The notes under the pieces were generated by a model. It did not search any database. It saw only the letters and a program-made list of their open reading frames with translations, and was not told where the DNA came from. From an uncultured Pelagibacteraceae bacterium (lineage in GTDB: Bacteria; Pseudomonadota; Alphaproteobacteria; Pelagibacterales; Pelagibacteraceae): 53,229 bases of DNA. The position numbers were made by a program, and so were the translations under genes. Shown here in pieces: positions 1-9,891 of the stretch. Position 1 is the stretch's first letter. The number at the start of each line of letters is the position of its first letter. The DNA is taken from NCBI GenBank assembly GCA_902607525.1, contig CACLKK010000002.1, positions 1 to 53,229 of the forward strand, read 5' to 3'.

Positions 1-1
1 T

Positions 2-1021
2 TTAAATTTAGAAGAGGGCTATGGCATTCAACTATCTGTTAACAGCGTTTCTACTCTAAATAAAATTGGTTTTGACCAGCTAAATAAAAATGACAAATAT
101 CATCCTTCAAAGCTCGATTTTTATTCTATAAATTATAATAAAATTTGCGATCTAGATTTAACCAAATTCAATTTTGAAAATATTCAATATACGACTATTA
201 AAAGATCAATTCTAATTAATTTTTTAAAAGAAAAGTTGTTTTCTAATTCTTTAATGTTTCGTAAAAAAATTAATAAAATAGAAGAAATAGATGAAAAGGT
301 TAATATACATTTCGTCGACGGATCAACTGATATAGTTGATTATTTAATTATTTCAGATGGAGTTTTTTCTAATACGAAGTCTATTATTGAAAAAAAAATT
401 TTTAAGCCTAATTACCACGGAGCCATTGCTATTAGATCTCAGGTTAGAGTTGAAGATATTTCCAATCTTAATAGTAATAATGTATCTTTAATAATGGGTA
501 CTGATGCCCATCTAGTTTTGTATCCAATAAATAAAGAAAAAGAAATAAATTTAGTTTGCATAATTAGAAAAAAATTAGAAGACAATAATTCTATAAAAGT
601 TATTTTAGAAAATTCAATTTTAAAAGAAAATAAAAGTTTAGTTAATTTATTTAAAGGAGAATTAAAATCATGGCCAATATACACATCTAGCAAACCAATT
701 AAATCTATTTACAAAAATGTTCTATATATTGGCGATGCTTTCTATACTTTTCCGCCAACAATGGCTCAAGGAGCATCGCAGTCGATCGAAGCTGCAAATG
801 AAATTTTTAAATTAATTACCGATAATAATGAAGATCTACAAAATGAATATTTTAAAAAAAGGCTAGAAAGAACCAATCTAATTAACAAAAGATCAAAAAT
901 TAATTATTTTGGATTTCATATTGCAAATCCTTTATTAAAAACTTTTAGAAATTTTTTTTTAAAGCGTCTTGTAAAAAATAAAAATTTTATTCAGAATTAC
1001 TTAGGTAAAATATATAAATAA
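2..1021 (+). CDS. FAD-dependent ubiquinone biosynthesis hydroxylase (UbiH/UbiF/COQ6 family), 5'-truncated by window edge
   Basis: Frame 2 is open from base 2 (LNLEEGYGIQLSVNSVSTLNKIGF...) into the listed ORF at 236; contains the second FAD motif region (VLYIGDAFYTFPPTMAQGASQSIEAA). Confidence 0.8.
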   Translation, partial: LNLEEGYGIQLSVNSVSTLNKIGFDQLNKNDKYHPSKLDFYSINYNKICDLDLTKFNFENIQYTTIKRSILINFLKEKLFSNSLMFRKKINKIEEIDEKVNIHFVDGSTDIVDYLIISDGVFSNTKSIIEKKIFKPNYHGAIAIRSQVRVEDISNLNSNNVSLIMGTDAHLVLYPINKEKEINLVCIIRKKLEDNNSIKVILENSILKENKSLVNLFKGELKSWPIYTSSKPIKSIYKNVLYIGDAFYTFPPTMAQGASQSIEAANEIFKLITDNNEDLQNEYFKKRLERTNLINKRSKINYFGFHIANPLLKTFRNFFLKRLVKNKNFIQNYLGKIYK

Positions 1022-1025
1022 AAAG

Positions 1026-2096
1026 TTAAATATTTTTAGATAGGAATCTTTGTCTAAGACTGTCTATTGGTTTAATAGATCCATCAATATTACAATACCA
1101 GTAAGTCCAACCATTATAACTTTCAGTTCCCATTATTTTGGCTGCTACTTTATGTATAGAACCCGCGGACTCTTTATATTTAATACTCCCGTCCACCATT
1201 ATTTTTGCGCTAATTTTTTTCTTTTGATCAAAAATACTAGTTCCAGGTTTAATTATTCCTAATTCAACTAACGATCCAAAAGGCACTCTTGGTTTGGACT
1301 TATTATTTTCTAAGGCATCTAAATGACTTTCTTCAATAACTTCAATTTTATTAATTCTTTCATTAGCTGCTTTAAAATATTTTTTATCCTTTTCTATACC
1401 AAAGTATTTTCTACCTAATTTCTTTGCTACAGCTGCGGTAGTTCCTGTCCCTAAAAATGGGTCTAATATGGCATCATCTTTATTTGTAGTTGCTAATATA
1501 ATTCTATGTAAAAGGGCTTCTGGTTTTTGAGTAGAATGAACTTTTTTTCCATTCTTTTTCAATCTTTCTTTTCCACTACATATAGGAAAAGTCCAATCCG
1601 AACGCATTTGCAAATCGTCGTTTAAACATTTCAAAGATTGATAATTAAATGTGTATTTTGATTTTTTGCTTTTTGAGGCCCAAATTAAAGTTTCGTGGGC
1701 ATTAGTAAATCTTGTTCCTCTAAAATTTGGCATTGGATTATTTTTTCTCCAAATTACATCGTTCAATAACCAATAGTTTAAATTTTGTAAGTGAAAACCT
1801 AGTCTAAAAATATTGTGATACGATCCAATGACCCAGATGCTTCCATTGTCTTTTAAAACTCTTTTGCACTCTCTAAGCCAATCTTTGCAGAAATCATCAT
1901 AATGTTTGAAACTTTCAAATTGGTCCCATTTATCATCGACGCCGTTAACTTTACTATTATCGGGTCTTTTCAATTTTTCTCCTATTTGTAAATTGTAGGG
2001 TGGGTCAGCAAAAATTAAATCAAAAGTTTTGTCAGGAATTTTTTTTAATACCTCTAGCGAATTTCCGTTTACAATTTTACTTTCAAATTTAGACAT
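1026..2096 (-). CDS. ccrM: Adenine-specific DNA methyltransferase, CcrM type (GANTC)
   Basis: FADPPYNLQ catalytic motif, LDPFLGTGTTAAVAKKLGRKYFGIE SAM motif, CcrM-like C-terminal extension. ATG at 2096; the ORF track used an upstream TTG at 2108. Confidence 0.88.
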   Translation of the reverse strand: MSKFESKIVNGNSLEVLKKIPDKTFDLIFADPPYNLQIGEKLKRPDNSKVNGVDDKWDQFESFKHYDDFCKDWLRECKRVLKDNGSIWVIGSYHNIFRLGFHLQNLNYWLLNDVIWRKNNPMPNFRGTRFTNAHETLIWASKSKKSKYTFNYQSLKCLNDDLQMRSDWTFPICSGKERLKKNGKKVHSTQKPEALLHRIILATTNKDDAILDPFLGTGTTAAVAKKLGRKYFGIEKDKKYFKAANERINKIEVIEESHLDALENNKSKPRVPFGSLVELGIIKPGTSIFDQKKKISAKIMVDGSIKYKESAGSIHKVAAKIMGTESYNGWTYWYCNIDGSIKPIDSLRQRFLSKNI

Positions 2097-2172
2097 ATCT
2101 AGATTCAACTTTACGTTGAATTAGACTCCAAATTTATATTTCAGTCAAACTTTATTAAGAAAAAAATGAATC

Positions 2173-2769
2173 TTATTGTGTTTCACGTGTTTGTCGAGAC
2201 AAGATGTTGTGTATTGGTTTAAATTTTTTTCTATGGTGCTCCGTAATTCCATATTTTTTAAGACCAATCAAATGATCTCTTGTTCCATAACCAAAATTTT
2301 TATGCCAGTAATATTTGGGATATTTTTTAGACAATTTAATCATGAAAAGATCCCTTGAAACTTTAGCAACAATTGAAGCTGCGGCTATGGAAGCAATTTT
2401 TTCATCACCTTTTATAAACGTTTTACATTTTATTTTTAAGTTTTTAGGAATAAAAAGTCCATCAATATAAGCTACCGAAGGCCTGTATTTTAATTTATTT
2501 AAAGCTCTCTTCATTGATAAAAGTGAAGCATTTAAAATATTTATTTTTTCTATTTCTTCTACACTTGCAGAACCAAGAGCATAAATTGAATTTTTTTTAA
2601 TATATTCTGAAATCAATATTCTTTTATCAAATGGAATCTTTTTTGAATCCTTGATAAATTTAGTATTAATATCTTTATTTAAAATTACAGCTGCGGCAAA
2701 TACAGGCCCAGCTAAACATCCACGTCCCACTTCGTCTACACCAGCTATTTTCTTATTTTCAGACAACAA
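2173..2769 (-). CDS. rnhB: Ribonuclease HII
   Basis: IAGVDEVGRGCLAGPVFAAAVIL and AAASIVAKVSRD motifs. Confidence 0.93.
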   Translation of the reverse strand: MLSENKKIAGVDEVGRGCLAGPVFAAAVILNKDINTKFIKDSKKIPFDKRILISEYIKKNSIYALGSASVEEIEKINILNASLLSMKRALNKLKYRPSVAYIDGLFIPKNLKIKCKTFIKGDEKIASIAAASIVAKVSRDLFMIKLSKKYPKYYWHKNFGYGTRDHLIGLKKYGITEHHRKKFKPIHNILSRQTRETQ

Positions 2770-2772
2770 TCT

Positions 2773-3489
2773 TTATATTTTTAAAATTTTTGATTTTTCC
2801 CTTATCATCTTTAAGTCTAACCAGGCTAATTTTTTCTGTTCAGGTTGGCGCATCAAAAAAGCTGGATGAAATGAAGCTATTACCCAAAGTTTTGTCTCAC
2901 CTATTTCTTTTTGTACCCATTTGCCCCTCGCTTTAGAAATGACTACTTCATTCCCAATTAAAGCATTCAATGCGGTGCTACCTAAAAGCACCAAAATTTT
3001 TGGGTTTATTATTTGTATGTGATCTTTTAAATGAGGCAAATATCGTTCTATTTCTTCATCACTTGGCTTTCTATTTGATGGAGGCCTATAGTTAACCACA
3101 TTTGATATATAAACTTTTGTTCTATCCAATTTAATAGCTTCCAACATTTTATCTAATAATTTGCCTGCTCTCCCCACAAATGGTTTTCCTTCTTTATCTT
3201 CGTTAGCACCAGGACCTTCACCTATAAGCATTATTTTTGAATTTATATTCCCGTCTCCAAAAACTAAATTAGTTGCGTTTTTTTTTAAATCACAATTTTT
3301 AATAGATTGAATTTTACTTTTTAATTTATCAAGTTTTTCTGATTTATTGCCAGCAAAAGCAACAGTTGTATTTTCTTTTGTTCTTTTTATTGGATTGTTA
3401 CTCAAAAGAAAATTTGCATTGATCAAATTATAGTATTCAATTAGATCAATTATGTTTTGATTTAAATTTTTTTTCATTTTATAAAGCAT
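2773..3489 (-). CDS. Uracil-DNA glycosylase, family 4/5-like
   Basis: MLIGEGPGANEDKEGKPFVGRAGKLLDKML and SFHPAFLMRQPEQK motifs. Confidence 0.85.
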   Translation of the reverse strand: MLYKMKKNLNQNIIDLIEYYNLINANFLLSNNPIKRTKENTTVAFAGNKSEKLDKLKSKIQSIKNCDLKKNATNLVFGDGNINSKIMLIGEGPGANEDKEGKPFVGRAGKLLDKMLEAIKLDRTKVYISNVVNYRPPSNRKPSDEEIERYLPHLKDHIQIINPKILVLLGSTALNALIGNEVVISKARGKWVQKEIGETKLWVIASFHPAFLMRQPEQKKLAWLDLKMIREKSKILKI

Positions 3490-3494
3490 AGTAT

Positions 3495-5213
3495 ATGAAA
3501 TTTTTAATTAAAAAAATTTATATTATTTCATTTTTGCTAACAATATTTTTGATTCAACCAGGGGCCTTTGCTAAAGATAGCAAGATTCAATATTCTGGAG
3601 AAAACATCTCAAATTATTTTTTAGGCATGTTGTTTGTAAAAAATGACCAGAATAAAGAAGCGCTGAAATATTTAAATAAAGTCCAATTATTAAAAGATAG
3701 ACATTCTAAATATAATGTTGAATTTTTAAGAACACTTGTTTTGCTTGGAAAGTTTGATAAAGCAATTGCTTTTTCAAAAAAAGTCTGGAATAAAAATGAA
3801 CTTTTTTTTGAAGCCGATCTTTTATTAGGTTTGGATTCTTTTTTAAGAAAAGATTTTAAAGAATCAGAAAAATTTTTTGAAAGACTAAATAAGACTTCAC
3901 GATACAATCTATTTTTTGATGAATTTGTAGGAAATGTTCTCCTAGCATGGAACAAAGCATCTCAAGGAGAAAAAGATAACAGTTTTAATTATCTTACAAA
4001 AATTCCAAAGCGTTATCGTCACTTAGAAAAAATACAAGGTGGTTTTTTAAGATGCTATTTTGATACAAACGATACTCATAATTTTTATCAAGCAATAGTT
4101 CAGAACGAAGATTACAATTTTTCAAGGTATAATTTTTTTTTAACAAATTATTTGTTATTTAAAAATAAAAATGTAGAAGCAAAAAAAATTATACAAAATG
4201 CTAGGGAAAAATATAATTCAAACATTCTTTTGAAAGAAACAGAAGGATTCCTATTGAATTATAACACTAAAAAAATAAAAAACTTTTTTAACTGCAAAAA
4301 CCCCAAGGATTCTATTGCTGAATTTTTTTATGTTTTAGCAAATTTATATTCGAGCGAAAACGAATATCAAATGTCAAATTTCTATCTAAGAATTTCTTTA
4401 TTTTTAAATAGCAAATTTTTAGCAAACAAAGCACTCCTAGCAGAAAATTTTTATTACCAGAAAAAAAACAAAAGTTCAAAAGAAGTTTACGAATCTCTAA
4501 AGTCAATAGGCCCAGAATATTCCTGGTATGCTTCAAAAAGTATTGCGACTATCTTACTTAAGGAAAAAGGAAAAAAATATTCAATTAATAGTCTCGAAAA
4601 AGAATTTAATTTAATAGTAAATCCAAATTTTGAACATTATTTTGAATTGGCAAATTTTTATAAAGATAATGATTACTACAAAGAATCTATTAAATATTAT
4701 TCTCTAGCATTAAATAAAATTAGCAGTGATCATTTTTTAGTTCCAAAAATATTGGATAGAAGGGGCACGAGCTATGAAAGATTAGGTGATTGGGGCAATG
4801 CTGAAAAAGATTTATTAAAATCACTTGAGATATTACCTGACCAAGCTCATGTATTAAATTATTTAGCTTACTCTTGGGTCGACAAAGGCATTAATTTAGA
4901 TAAAGGCTTGAAAATGTTAAAAAAGGCTAACGAAATAAGAAAGGGAGACGGTTATATAATTGATTCTTTAGGTTGGGCTTATTATGCAAAAGAAAATTAC
5001 AGTGAAGCAGAAAAATTTTTACAAAAAGCAGTAGAATTGTTGCCGCTCGATCCTATTATTAATGATCACTATGCAGATGTTTTGTGGATGTTAAATAAAG
5101 ATATTCAAGCGAGATATGTTTGGAGATATATTCTAAAATTAGAAAAAACAGAAGAGGAATTAAAAGACAAGATAAACAAAAAGTTAATTTTTGGAATAAC
5201 TAAAAAATTATAA
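3495..5213 (+). CDS. Tetratricopeptide repeat protein with N-terminal signal peptide
   Basis: Hydrophobic N-terminus followed by TPR-like repeats (e.g. GDWGNAEKDLLKSLEILPDQAHVLNYLAYSWVD). Confidence 0.8.
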   Translation: MKFLIKKIYIISFLLTIFLIQPGAFAKDSKIQYSGENISNYFLGMLFVKNDQNKEALKYLNKVQLLKDRHSKYNVEFLRTLVLLGKFDKAIAFSKKVWNKNELFFEADLLLGLDSFLRKDFKESEKFFERLNKTSRYNLFFDEFVGNVLLAWNKASQGEKDNSFNYLTKIPKRYRHLEKIQGGFLRCYFDTNDTHNFYQAIVQNEDYNFSRYNFFLTNYLLFKNKNVEAKKIIQNAREKYNSNILLKETEGFLLNYNTKKIKNFFNCKNPKDSIAEFFYVLANLYSSENEYQMSNFYLRISLFLNSKFLANKALLAENFYYQKKNKSSKEVYESLKSIGPEYSWYASKSIATILLKEKGKKYSINSLEKEFNLIVNPNFEHYFELANFYKDNDYYKESIKYYSLALNKISSDHFLVPKILDRRGTSYERLGDWGNAEKDLLKSLEILPDQAHVLNYLAYSWVDKGINLDKGLKMLKKANEIRKGDGYIIDSLGWAYYAKENYSEAEKFLQKAVELLPLDPIINDHYADVLWMLNKDIQARYVWRYILKLEKTEEELKDKINKKLIFGITKKL

Positions 5214-5221
5214 TCAACTCA

Positions 5222-6082
5222 GTGAAAAGTTTTAAAATCAAATCTTATTGCAAGCTTAATTTATTTTTAAAAGTTGTAAAAAAGTTAAAAAATGGTTATC
5301 ACAATATAATTTCACTGATAACATATTGTGAATTGCACGACATAATATTAATAAAAAAGATAAATGGGCCTAAAGATAAAATAAGTTTTTCAGGAAAATT
5401 TAAAAATGGTATTAATAATAAATCAAATACAATAACCAAATTATTGGATTTATTGAGAAAAAACAATTTAATCACAAATCAGTTTTTTAAAATAGATATC
5501 AAAAAAAACATACCCCATGGCTCTGGCTTAGGAGGAGGATCTTCAAATGCTGCAAATTTGCTTAATTATTTTAACAAAAAAACTAAACTTAATTTGAATA
5601 ATAATACAATAAATAAATTTGCAAGGCAGATTGGATTTGATGTTCCTGTTATTTTAAAAAGAAAAAATACTTTTTTAAATGGAAGAAAGGAAAAAATATT
5701 AAGATTAAAAAAAAAGTTTGAGTTTGATATTTTAATAGTTTATCCTAATATTGTTTGCTCAACAAAAGAAATATATAGACAAAGTAGAAAAAAAAGCATA
5801 ATAAAATCATCATTTTTTAAGGTAAAAAATAATAGACAATTAATTAATTTTTTAAAAAATGAAAATAATGATTTAGAAAAAACTGTAATTAAACTTTATC
5901 CAAAAATAGGAAAGATTATTAGTTGTATTAAATCTCAAAATGGCTGCCATTTTTCAAGAATTACTGGTTCGGGGTCTGCTTGTTTTGGAATATTTTCAAA
6001 TATGAAAAATGCAATTTATGCTCAAAAATTGATAAAGTTAAAATATCCGAAGTATTGGTCTGTCGTATCAAAAACTATATAA
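5222..6082 (+). CDS. ispE: 4-diphosphocytidyl-2-C-methyl-D-erythritol kinase
   Basis: GHMP kinase motif IPHGSGLGGGSSNAANLL; C-terminal GSGSACFGIF. Confidence 0.92.
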   Translation: MKSFKIKSYCKLNLFLKVVKKLKNGYHNIISLITYCELHDIILIKKINGPKDKISFSGKFKNGINNKSNTITKLLDLLRKNNLITNQFFKIDIKKNIPHGSGLGGGSSNAANLLNYFNKKTKLNLNNNTINKFARQIGFDVPVILKRKNTFLNGRKEKILRLKKKFEFDILIVYPNIVCSTKEIYRQSRKKSIIKSSFFKVKNNRQLINFLKNENNDLEKTVIKLYPKIGKIISCIKSQNGCHFSRITGSGSACFGIFSNMKNAIYAQKLIKLKYPKYWSVVSKTI

Positions 6083-6116
6083 AATAAATCATTTGTGATA
6101 TATCTCAGACATAAAA

Positions 6117-6190
6117 TGGGGCGTAGCCAAGCGGTAAGGCAGTGGTTTTTGGTACCACCATCCTAGGTTCGAATCCTAGCGCCCCAGCCA
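6117..6190 (+). tRNA. tRNA-Gln (anticodon TTG), CCA encoded
   Basis: Acceptor TGGGGCG/CGCCCCA, anticodon loop TTTTGGT, T arm TAGGTTCGAATCCTA, discriminator G, then CCA. Confidence 0.95.
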
Positions 6191-6194
6191 AAAA

Positions 6195-7493
6195 ATGCTT
6201 AAAAAAATAAAAATTTTTTTGTCAAAAACTGATAATTTTCTATATAAAAAATTTGGTTCAGACAGAAGTATTAAAGTATTGGAAAATATTAAAGAAGCTC
6301 AAAAAATTTTTCTCTGCCTAAATGAAATTGGAAAAGAAAGTAACATTCGGTTTGTTGGAGGATGTGTTAGAAAAGCTCTTTTGGGTGAAAAAATAGATGA
6401 TATCGATTTAGCTACTTCTCTAGAACCAAGTGAAGTAAAAAAAAGATTAGAAGAATCAAATATTAAAGTTGTTGATACAGGAATTTTACATGGAACTGTA
6501 ACAGCAATTTTAAACCATAAAAAATTTGAAATTACCAGTCTGAGAAAAGATATTTCTACTGACGGTAGACATGCAGAAGTTGAATTTACTTCTGACTGGG
6601 AGCAAGATGCTTTAAGAAGAGATTTTACTATAAATGCTATATACGCAGACATTGAAGGTAGAATTTTTGATCCTTTAAACGGAATATTGGATTTAAAAAA
6701 AGGAGAGATAAAATTTATTGGTTCAGCAGAAGAAAGAATACAAGAAGATTATTTGCGTATTTTAAGATATTTTAGATTCTTTATACAGTATAGCAAAAAA
6801 GATTATGATGAGCAGACTATTAGATCAATTAAACAGCATATTAACGGTTTAAATAAAGTTTCCAACGAAAGAATATTTGATGAATTAAAAAAAATTTTAC
6901 TGCTTGAAAATATTTACAATTTATTTGTTCATAAAGTTCTTGGAGAAGTATTTTTAAATATATTTCCTCAATTTATATATTATCAAAGACTAAAAAATAT
7001 AAATATTTTAGAAAAAAAAATAAGATTTAGGTATGATAGAGATTTAATTCTGTCATCTCTTATAGTAGATAAATCAAATAATTATGAATATTTTTGTCAC
7101 AAGTACAAAGCATCTAATATTACTAAAAATAGATTAAAGAATATCTCAACAAATTTTGAAAAAATTAAAAGTAAGAAGTTTTATAACGAAGCAAATATTA
7201 AAAAATTAATTTATTTATTAAATAAAAATTATGTAAACGATTTATTGCTATTTTCAGTATTTATAAATAATAAAATAGATACACAAAAGATTGAAAGGTT
7301 ACTAAATTTTGTAAATAATTGTGAAATACCAAAGTTTCCCATATCAGGAGAATATTTAAAAAAACATGGTTATGAAGCTGGAAAAGTATTAGGTAAAAAA
7401 CTTAAATCATTAGAAGAAAAATGGATCGAAAATAACTTTATTATAGAAAAAAAGCTAATTGAAAAATCTTTAGGAAAGAATAGCAAAAATTAA
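6195..7493 (+). CDS. cca: tRNA nucleotidyltransferase / poly(A) polymerase family (CCA-adding type)
   Basis: RFVGGCVRKALLGEKIDDIDLATS, RRDFTINAIYAD and RILRYFRF motifs. Confidence 0.88.
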   Translation: MLKKIKIFLSKTDNFLYKKFGSDRSIKVLENIKEAQKIFLCLNEIGKESNIRFVGGCVRKALLGEKIDDIDLATSLEPSEVKKRLEESNIKVVDTGILHGTVTAILNHKKFEITSLRKDISTDGRHAEVEFTSDWEQDALRRDFTINAIYADIEGRIFDPLNGILDLKKGEIKFIGSAEERIQEDYLRILRYFRFFIQYSKKDYDEQTIRSIKQHINGLNKVSNERIFDELKKILLLENIYNLFVHKVLGEVFLNIFPQFIYYQRLKNINILEKKIRFRYDRDLILSSLIVDKSNNYEYFCHKYKASNITKNRLKNISTNFEKIKSKKFYNEANIKKLIYLLNKNYVNDLLLFSVFINNKIDTQKIERLLNFVNNCEIPKFPISGEYLKKHGYEAGKVLGKKLKSLEEKWIENNFIIEKKLIEKSLGKNSKN

Positions 7494-7966
7494 ATATATT
7501 CAACTTCTTTTATTTCGAAATTTTTTTCACCGGATGGTGTATTCACTGTTACCAATTCTTTTTTTTTTTTACCTATCAAAGCCTTACCAATTGGAGATCT
7601 AAAATAGATATAATTTTTCGTTATATCTGCCTCATCTTTTCCAACTATTTTGTAAGTTTTCTTTTCATTATTTTCTAAATTAATTAAGCTAACTGTGGAG
7701 CCAAAAATAACATTATCTTTTTTTTCCAATTTAGTTACATCAATAACATTTGCTCTAGCTATTAAATCATTTATTTCAATGACTCTTCCTTCAATTTTTG
7801 CCTGCTCTTCTTTTGCAGCATGATATTCAGCATTTTCTTTCAAATCTCCATGACCTCTGGCTTCTGCGATAGCTTGAACTATTTTTGGACGCTTAGCATT
7901 TTTTAGTTCATCCAATTCTTTTTTTAATTTTTTAAGTCCTAAACTAGTAATAGGTTCTTTTTCCAT
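7490..7966 (-). CDS. greA: Transcription elongation factor GreA
   Basis: ARGHGDLKENAEYHAAKEEQ and SPIGKALIGKKKKELVTVNTPSG motifs. Confidence 0.95.
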   Translation of the reverse strand: MEKEPITSLGLKKLKKELDELKNAKRPKIVQAIAEARGHGDLKENAEYHAAKEEQAKIEGRVIEINDLIARANVIDVTKLEKKDNVIFGSTVSLINLENNEKKTYKIVGKDEADITKNYIYFRSPIGKALIGKKKKELVTVNTPSGEKNFEIKEVEYI

Positions 7967-7969
7967 AGC

Positions 7970-8821
7970 TTATTCCCATTTTGCTTCAGGAGGTAAAGAC
8001 ATCAAAATAGCCTCAACATTACCTCCTGTACTAAGTCCAAATTTTGTACCTCTATCATATAGTAAATTAAATTCTATATAACGTCCTCTTTTAACTAACT
8101 GTATATTTTTTTGTCTTTTTGTCCATTTTGAGAACATTTTTCTTCTTATAATAGTTTTAGCTGAATCGAGGAAGCACAAACCAACATCTTTAACAAAATT
8201 AAAATCTTTTTCCCAATTATCCATTTTATAATCAAAAAATATTCCACCTATACCTCTTGTTTCATTTCTATGAGGTAAATAAAAATAATTATCGCACCAT
8301 TTTTTATATTTTGGATAATATTTTTTATTATGTCTATTACACATTAGTTTAATATTTTTGTGAAATAGTCTATTTTCACGAGCATCTTTAAAAGATGGAG
8401 TCGCATCCATTCCTCCCCCGAACCATTTTTTAGACGTAACTATAAATCTCGTATTAAAATGCATAGCTGGAATTTTTGGATTTTTCATATGCGCCACAAC
8501 AGAAATGCCAGATGCCCAGTAATTTGGATTTTTATTAGCTCCTAAAATTTGTGATTTAAATTTTTTGTGAAATTTTCCTGATACTTCCGAAAAATTTATT
8601 CCAACGCTATCAAAAATAATTCCATTCTTAATTCTAGCATATGTTCCTCCCCCTTGGTTTTTTGATTTTTTCCAATTTTTTTTTATAAAATATTTTGGTT
8701 TTTTTTTAGTTTTTTTCGCAAAATCTACCTCAATTTTTTGAAATTCCTCACAAATAGCTTCCTGAAGAAAAGAAAACCAACTACTTGTTATTTTTTTTTT
8801 TAAAAAAATATTTTTAATCAT
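7970..8821 (-). CDS. hemF: Oxygen-dependent coproporphyrinogen III oxidase
   Basis: HFNTRFIV, WFGGGMDATP, RGIGGIFFDY and RGRYIEFNLLYDRGTKFGLSTGGNVEAILMSLPP motifs. Confidence 0.95.
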   Translation of the reverse strand: MIKNIFLKKKITSSWFSFLQEAICEEFQKIEVDFAKKTKKKPKYFIKKNWKKSKNQGGGTYARIKNGIIFDSVGINFSEVSGKFHKKFKSQILGANKNPNYWASGISVVAHMKNPKIPAMHFNTRFIVTSKKWFGGGMDATPSFKDARENRLFHKNIKLMCNRHNKKYYPKYKKWCDNYFYLPHRNETRGIGGIFFDYKMDNWEKDFNFVKDVGLCFLDSAKTIIRRKMFSKWTKRQKNIQLVKRGRYIEFNLLYDRGTKFGLSTGGNVEAILMSLPPEAKWE

Positions 8822-9272
8822 TTTTAAAAAACATATTTTGCTTTAAAGCTTCTGATAGTGTTATTGCAGCAGCTATTGCAATATTAAGAGATCTAGCTTT
8901 TTTTATTAAAGGTATTTTTAATCTTTCATATGAATTCTTGTGTACTACCTTTGGAACACCAGCACTTTCTCTTCCAAAAAGCAAAGTATCTTTAGTCACA
9001 AATTTAAAATTATGATAATTTTTTTCAGCTTTTGTAGTCATAAGTATTACTCTAGAATTTTTTTTTTTTAACAAAAAATTTTCATACGATTTATAGGTTA
9101 CTATTTTACTTTTATCTAAATAGTCCATGGCAACTTTTTTTAATCTTTTATCTTCAAGGCGAAAACCACATGGCTCTATTATTTCAAGAGTTACATCAAA
9201 ACAGGAACATAAACGAATTATTGCAGCAGTGTTTTGAGGTATATCAGGTTGATATAATGCAATATTAAACAT
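8814..9272 (-). CDS. trmL: tRNA (cytidine(34)-2'-O)-methyltransferase, SPOUT family
   Basis: ALYQPDIPQNTAAIIRLCSCF, LLFGRESAGVP and RSLNIAIAAAITLSEA motifs. Confidence 0.92.
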   Translation of the reverse strand: MFNIALYQPDIPQNTAAIIRLCSCFDVTLEIIEPCGFRLEDKRLKKVAMDYLDKSKIVTYKSYENFLLKKKNSRVILMTTKAEKNYHNFKFVTKDTLLFGRESAGVPKVVHKNSYERLKIPLIKKARSLNIAIAAAITLSEALKQNMFFKND

Positions 9273-9371
9273 ATTTTTAGGTGTATATTATTTTGTGTGT
9301 CATTCTGACCTGGTAAATTTATATTAATTGTAACTAATTAATATTATATAATAAATAAAAGCTTCGTACAT

Positions 9372-9884
9372 ATGACGAAAGAAATTAAGCCAAAAAGAAG
9401 AGATTTTCTGTTTACAGCAACCTATACAATTGGTGCTGTAGGCTTGGGTGCAGCTATTTGGCCATTAGTAGATCAAATGAATCCAGATTCTTCTGTAAAA
9501 GCTTTATCTACTACAGAAGTTGATGTAAGTGGGGTTGAACCTGGAAAAACAATAACTGTGCTCTGGAGAGGAAAACCAATATTTATAAGAAGAAGAACGA
9601 AAGAAGAAATTGACGAAGCAGCGGCCGTAGATCTTAAAGATTTAAAAGATCCAGAAAAAGATTCTGACAGAGCTAAAAATCCAGAATGGTTAGTGATGGT
9701 AGGTGTGTGCACTCATCTTGGTTGTGTACCTTTAGCTGATAAAGGAGATTATAAGGCGTGGTTTTGTCCATGTCACGGTTCACACTATGATACTTCAGGA
9801 AGAATCCGGAAGGGACCGGCACCAACAAATTTAGAAATACCTAAATATGAATTTGTAAATAATAATACAATCAAAATAGGCTAA
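9372..9884 (+). CDS. petA: Ubiquinol-cytochrome c reductase Rieske iron-sulfur subunit
   Basis: CTHLGCVP and [20 protein letters not shown] Rieske motifs. Confidence 0.97.
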   Translation: MTKEIKPKRRDFLFTATYTIGAVGLGAAIWPLVDQMNPDSSVKALSTTEVDVSGVEPGKTITVLWRGKPIFIRRRTKEEIDEAAAVDLKDLKDPEKDSDRAKNPEWLVMVGVCTHLGCVPLADKGDYKAWFCPCHGSHYDTSGRIRKGPAPTNLEIPKYEFVNNNTIKIG

Positions 9885-9891
9885 TCTTAAT

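Noticed and set aside
3614-3955. 113-aa minus-strand ORF opposite the TPR protein
   Set aside because: Antisense shadow ORF without motifs.
6299-6652. 117-aa minus-strand ORF opposite cca
   Set aside because: Antisense shadow ORF without motifs.
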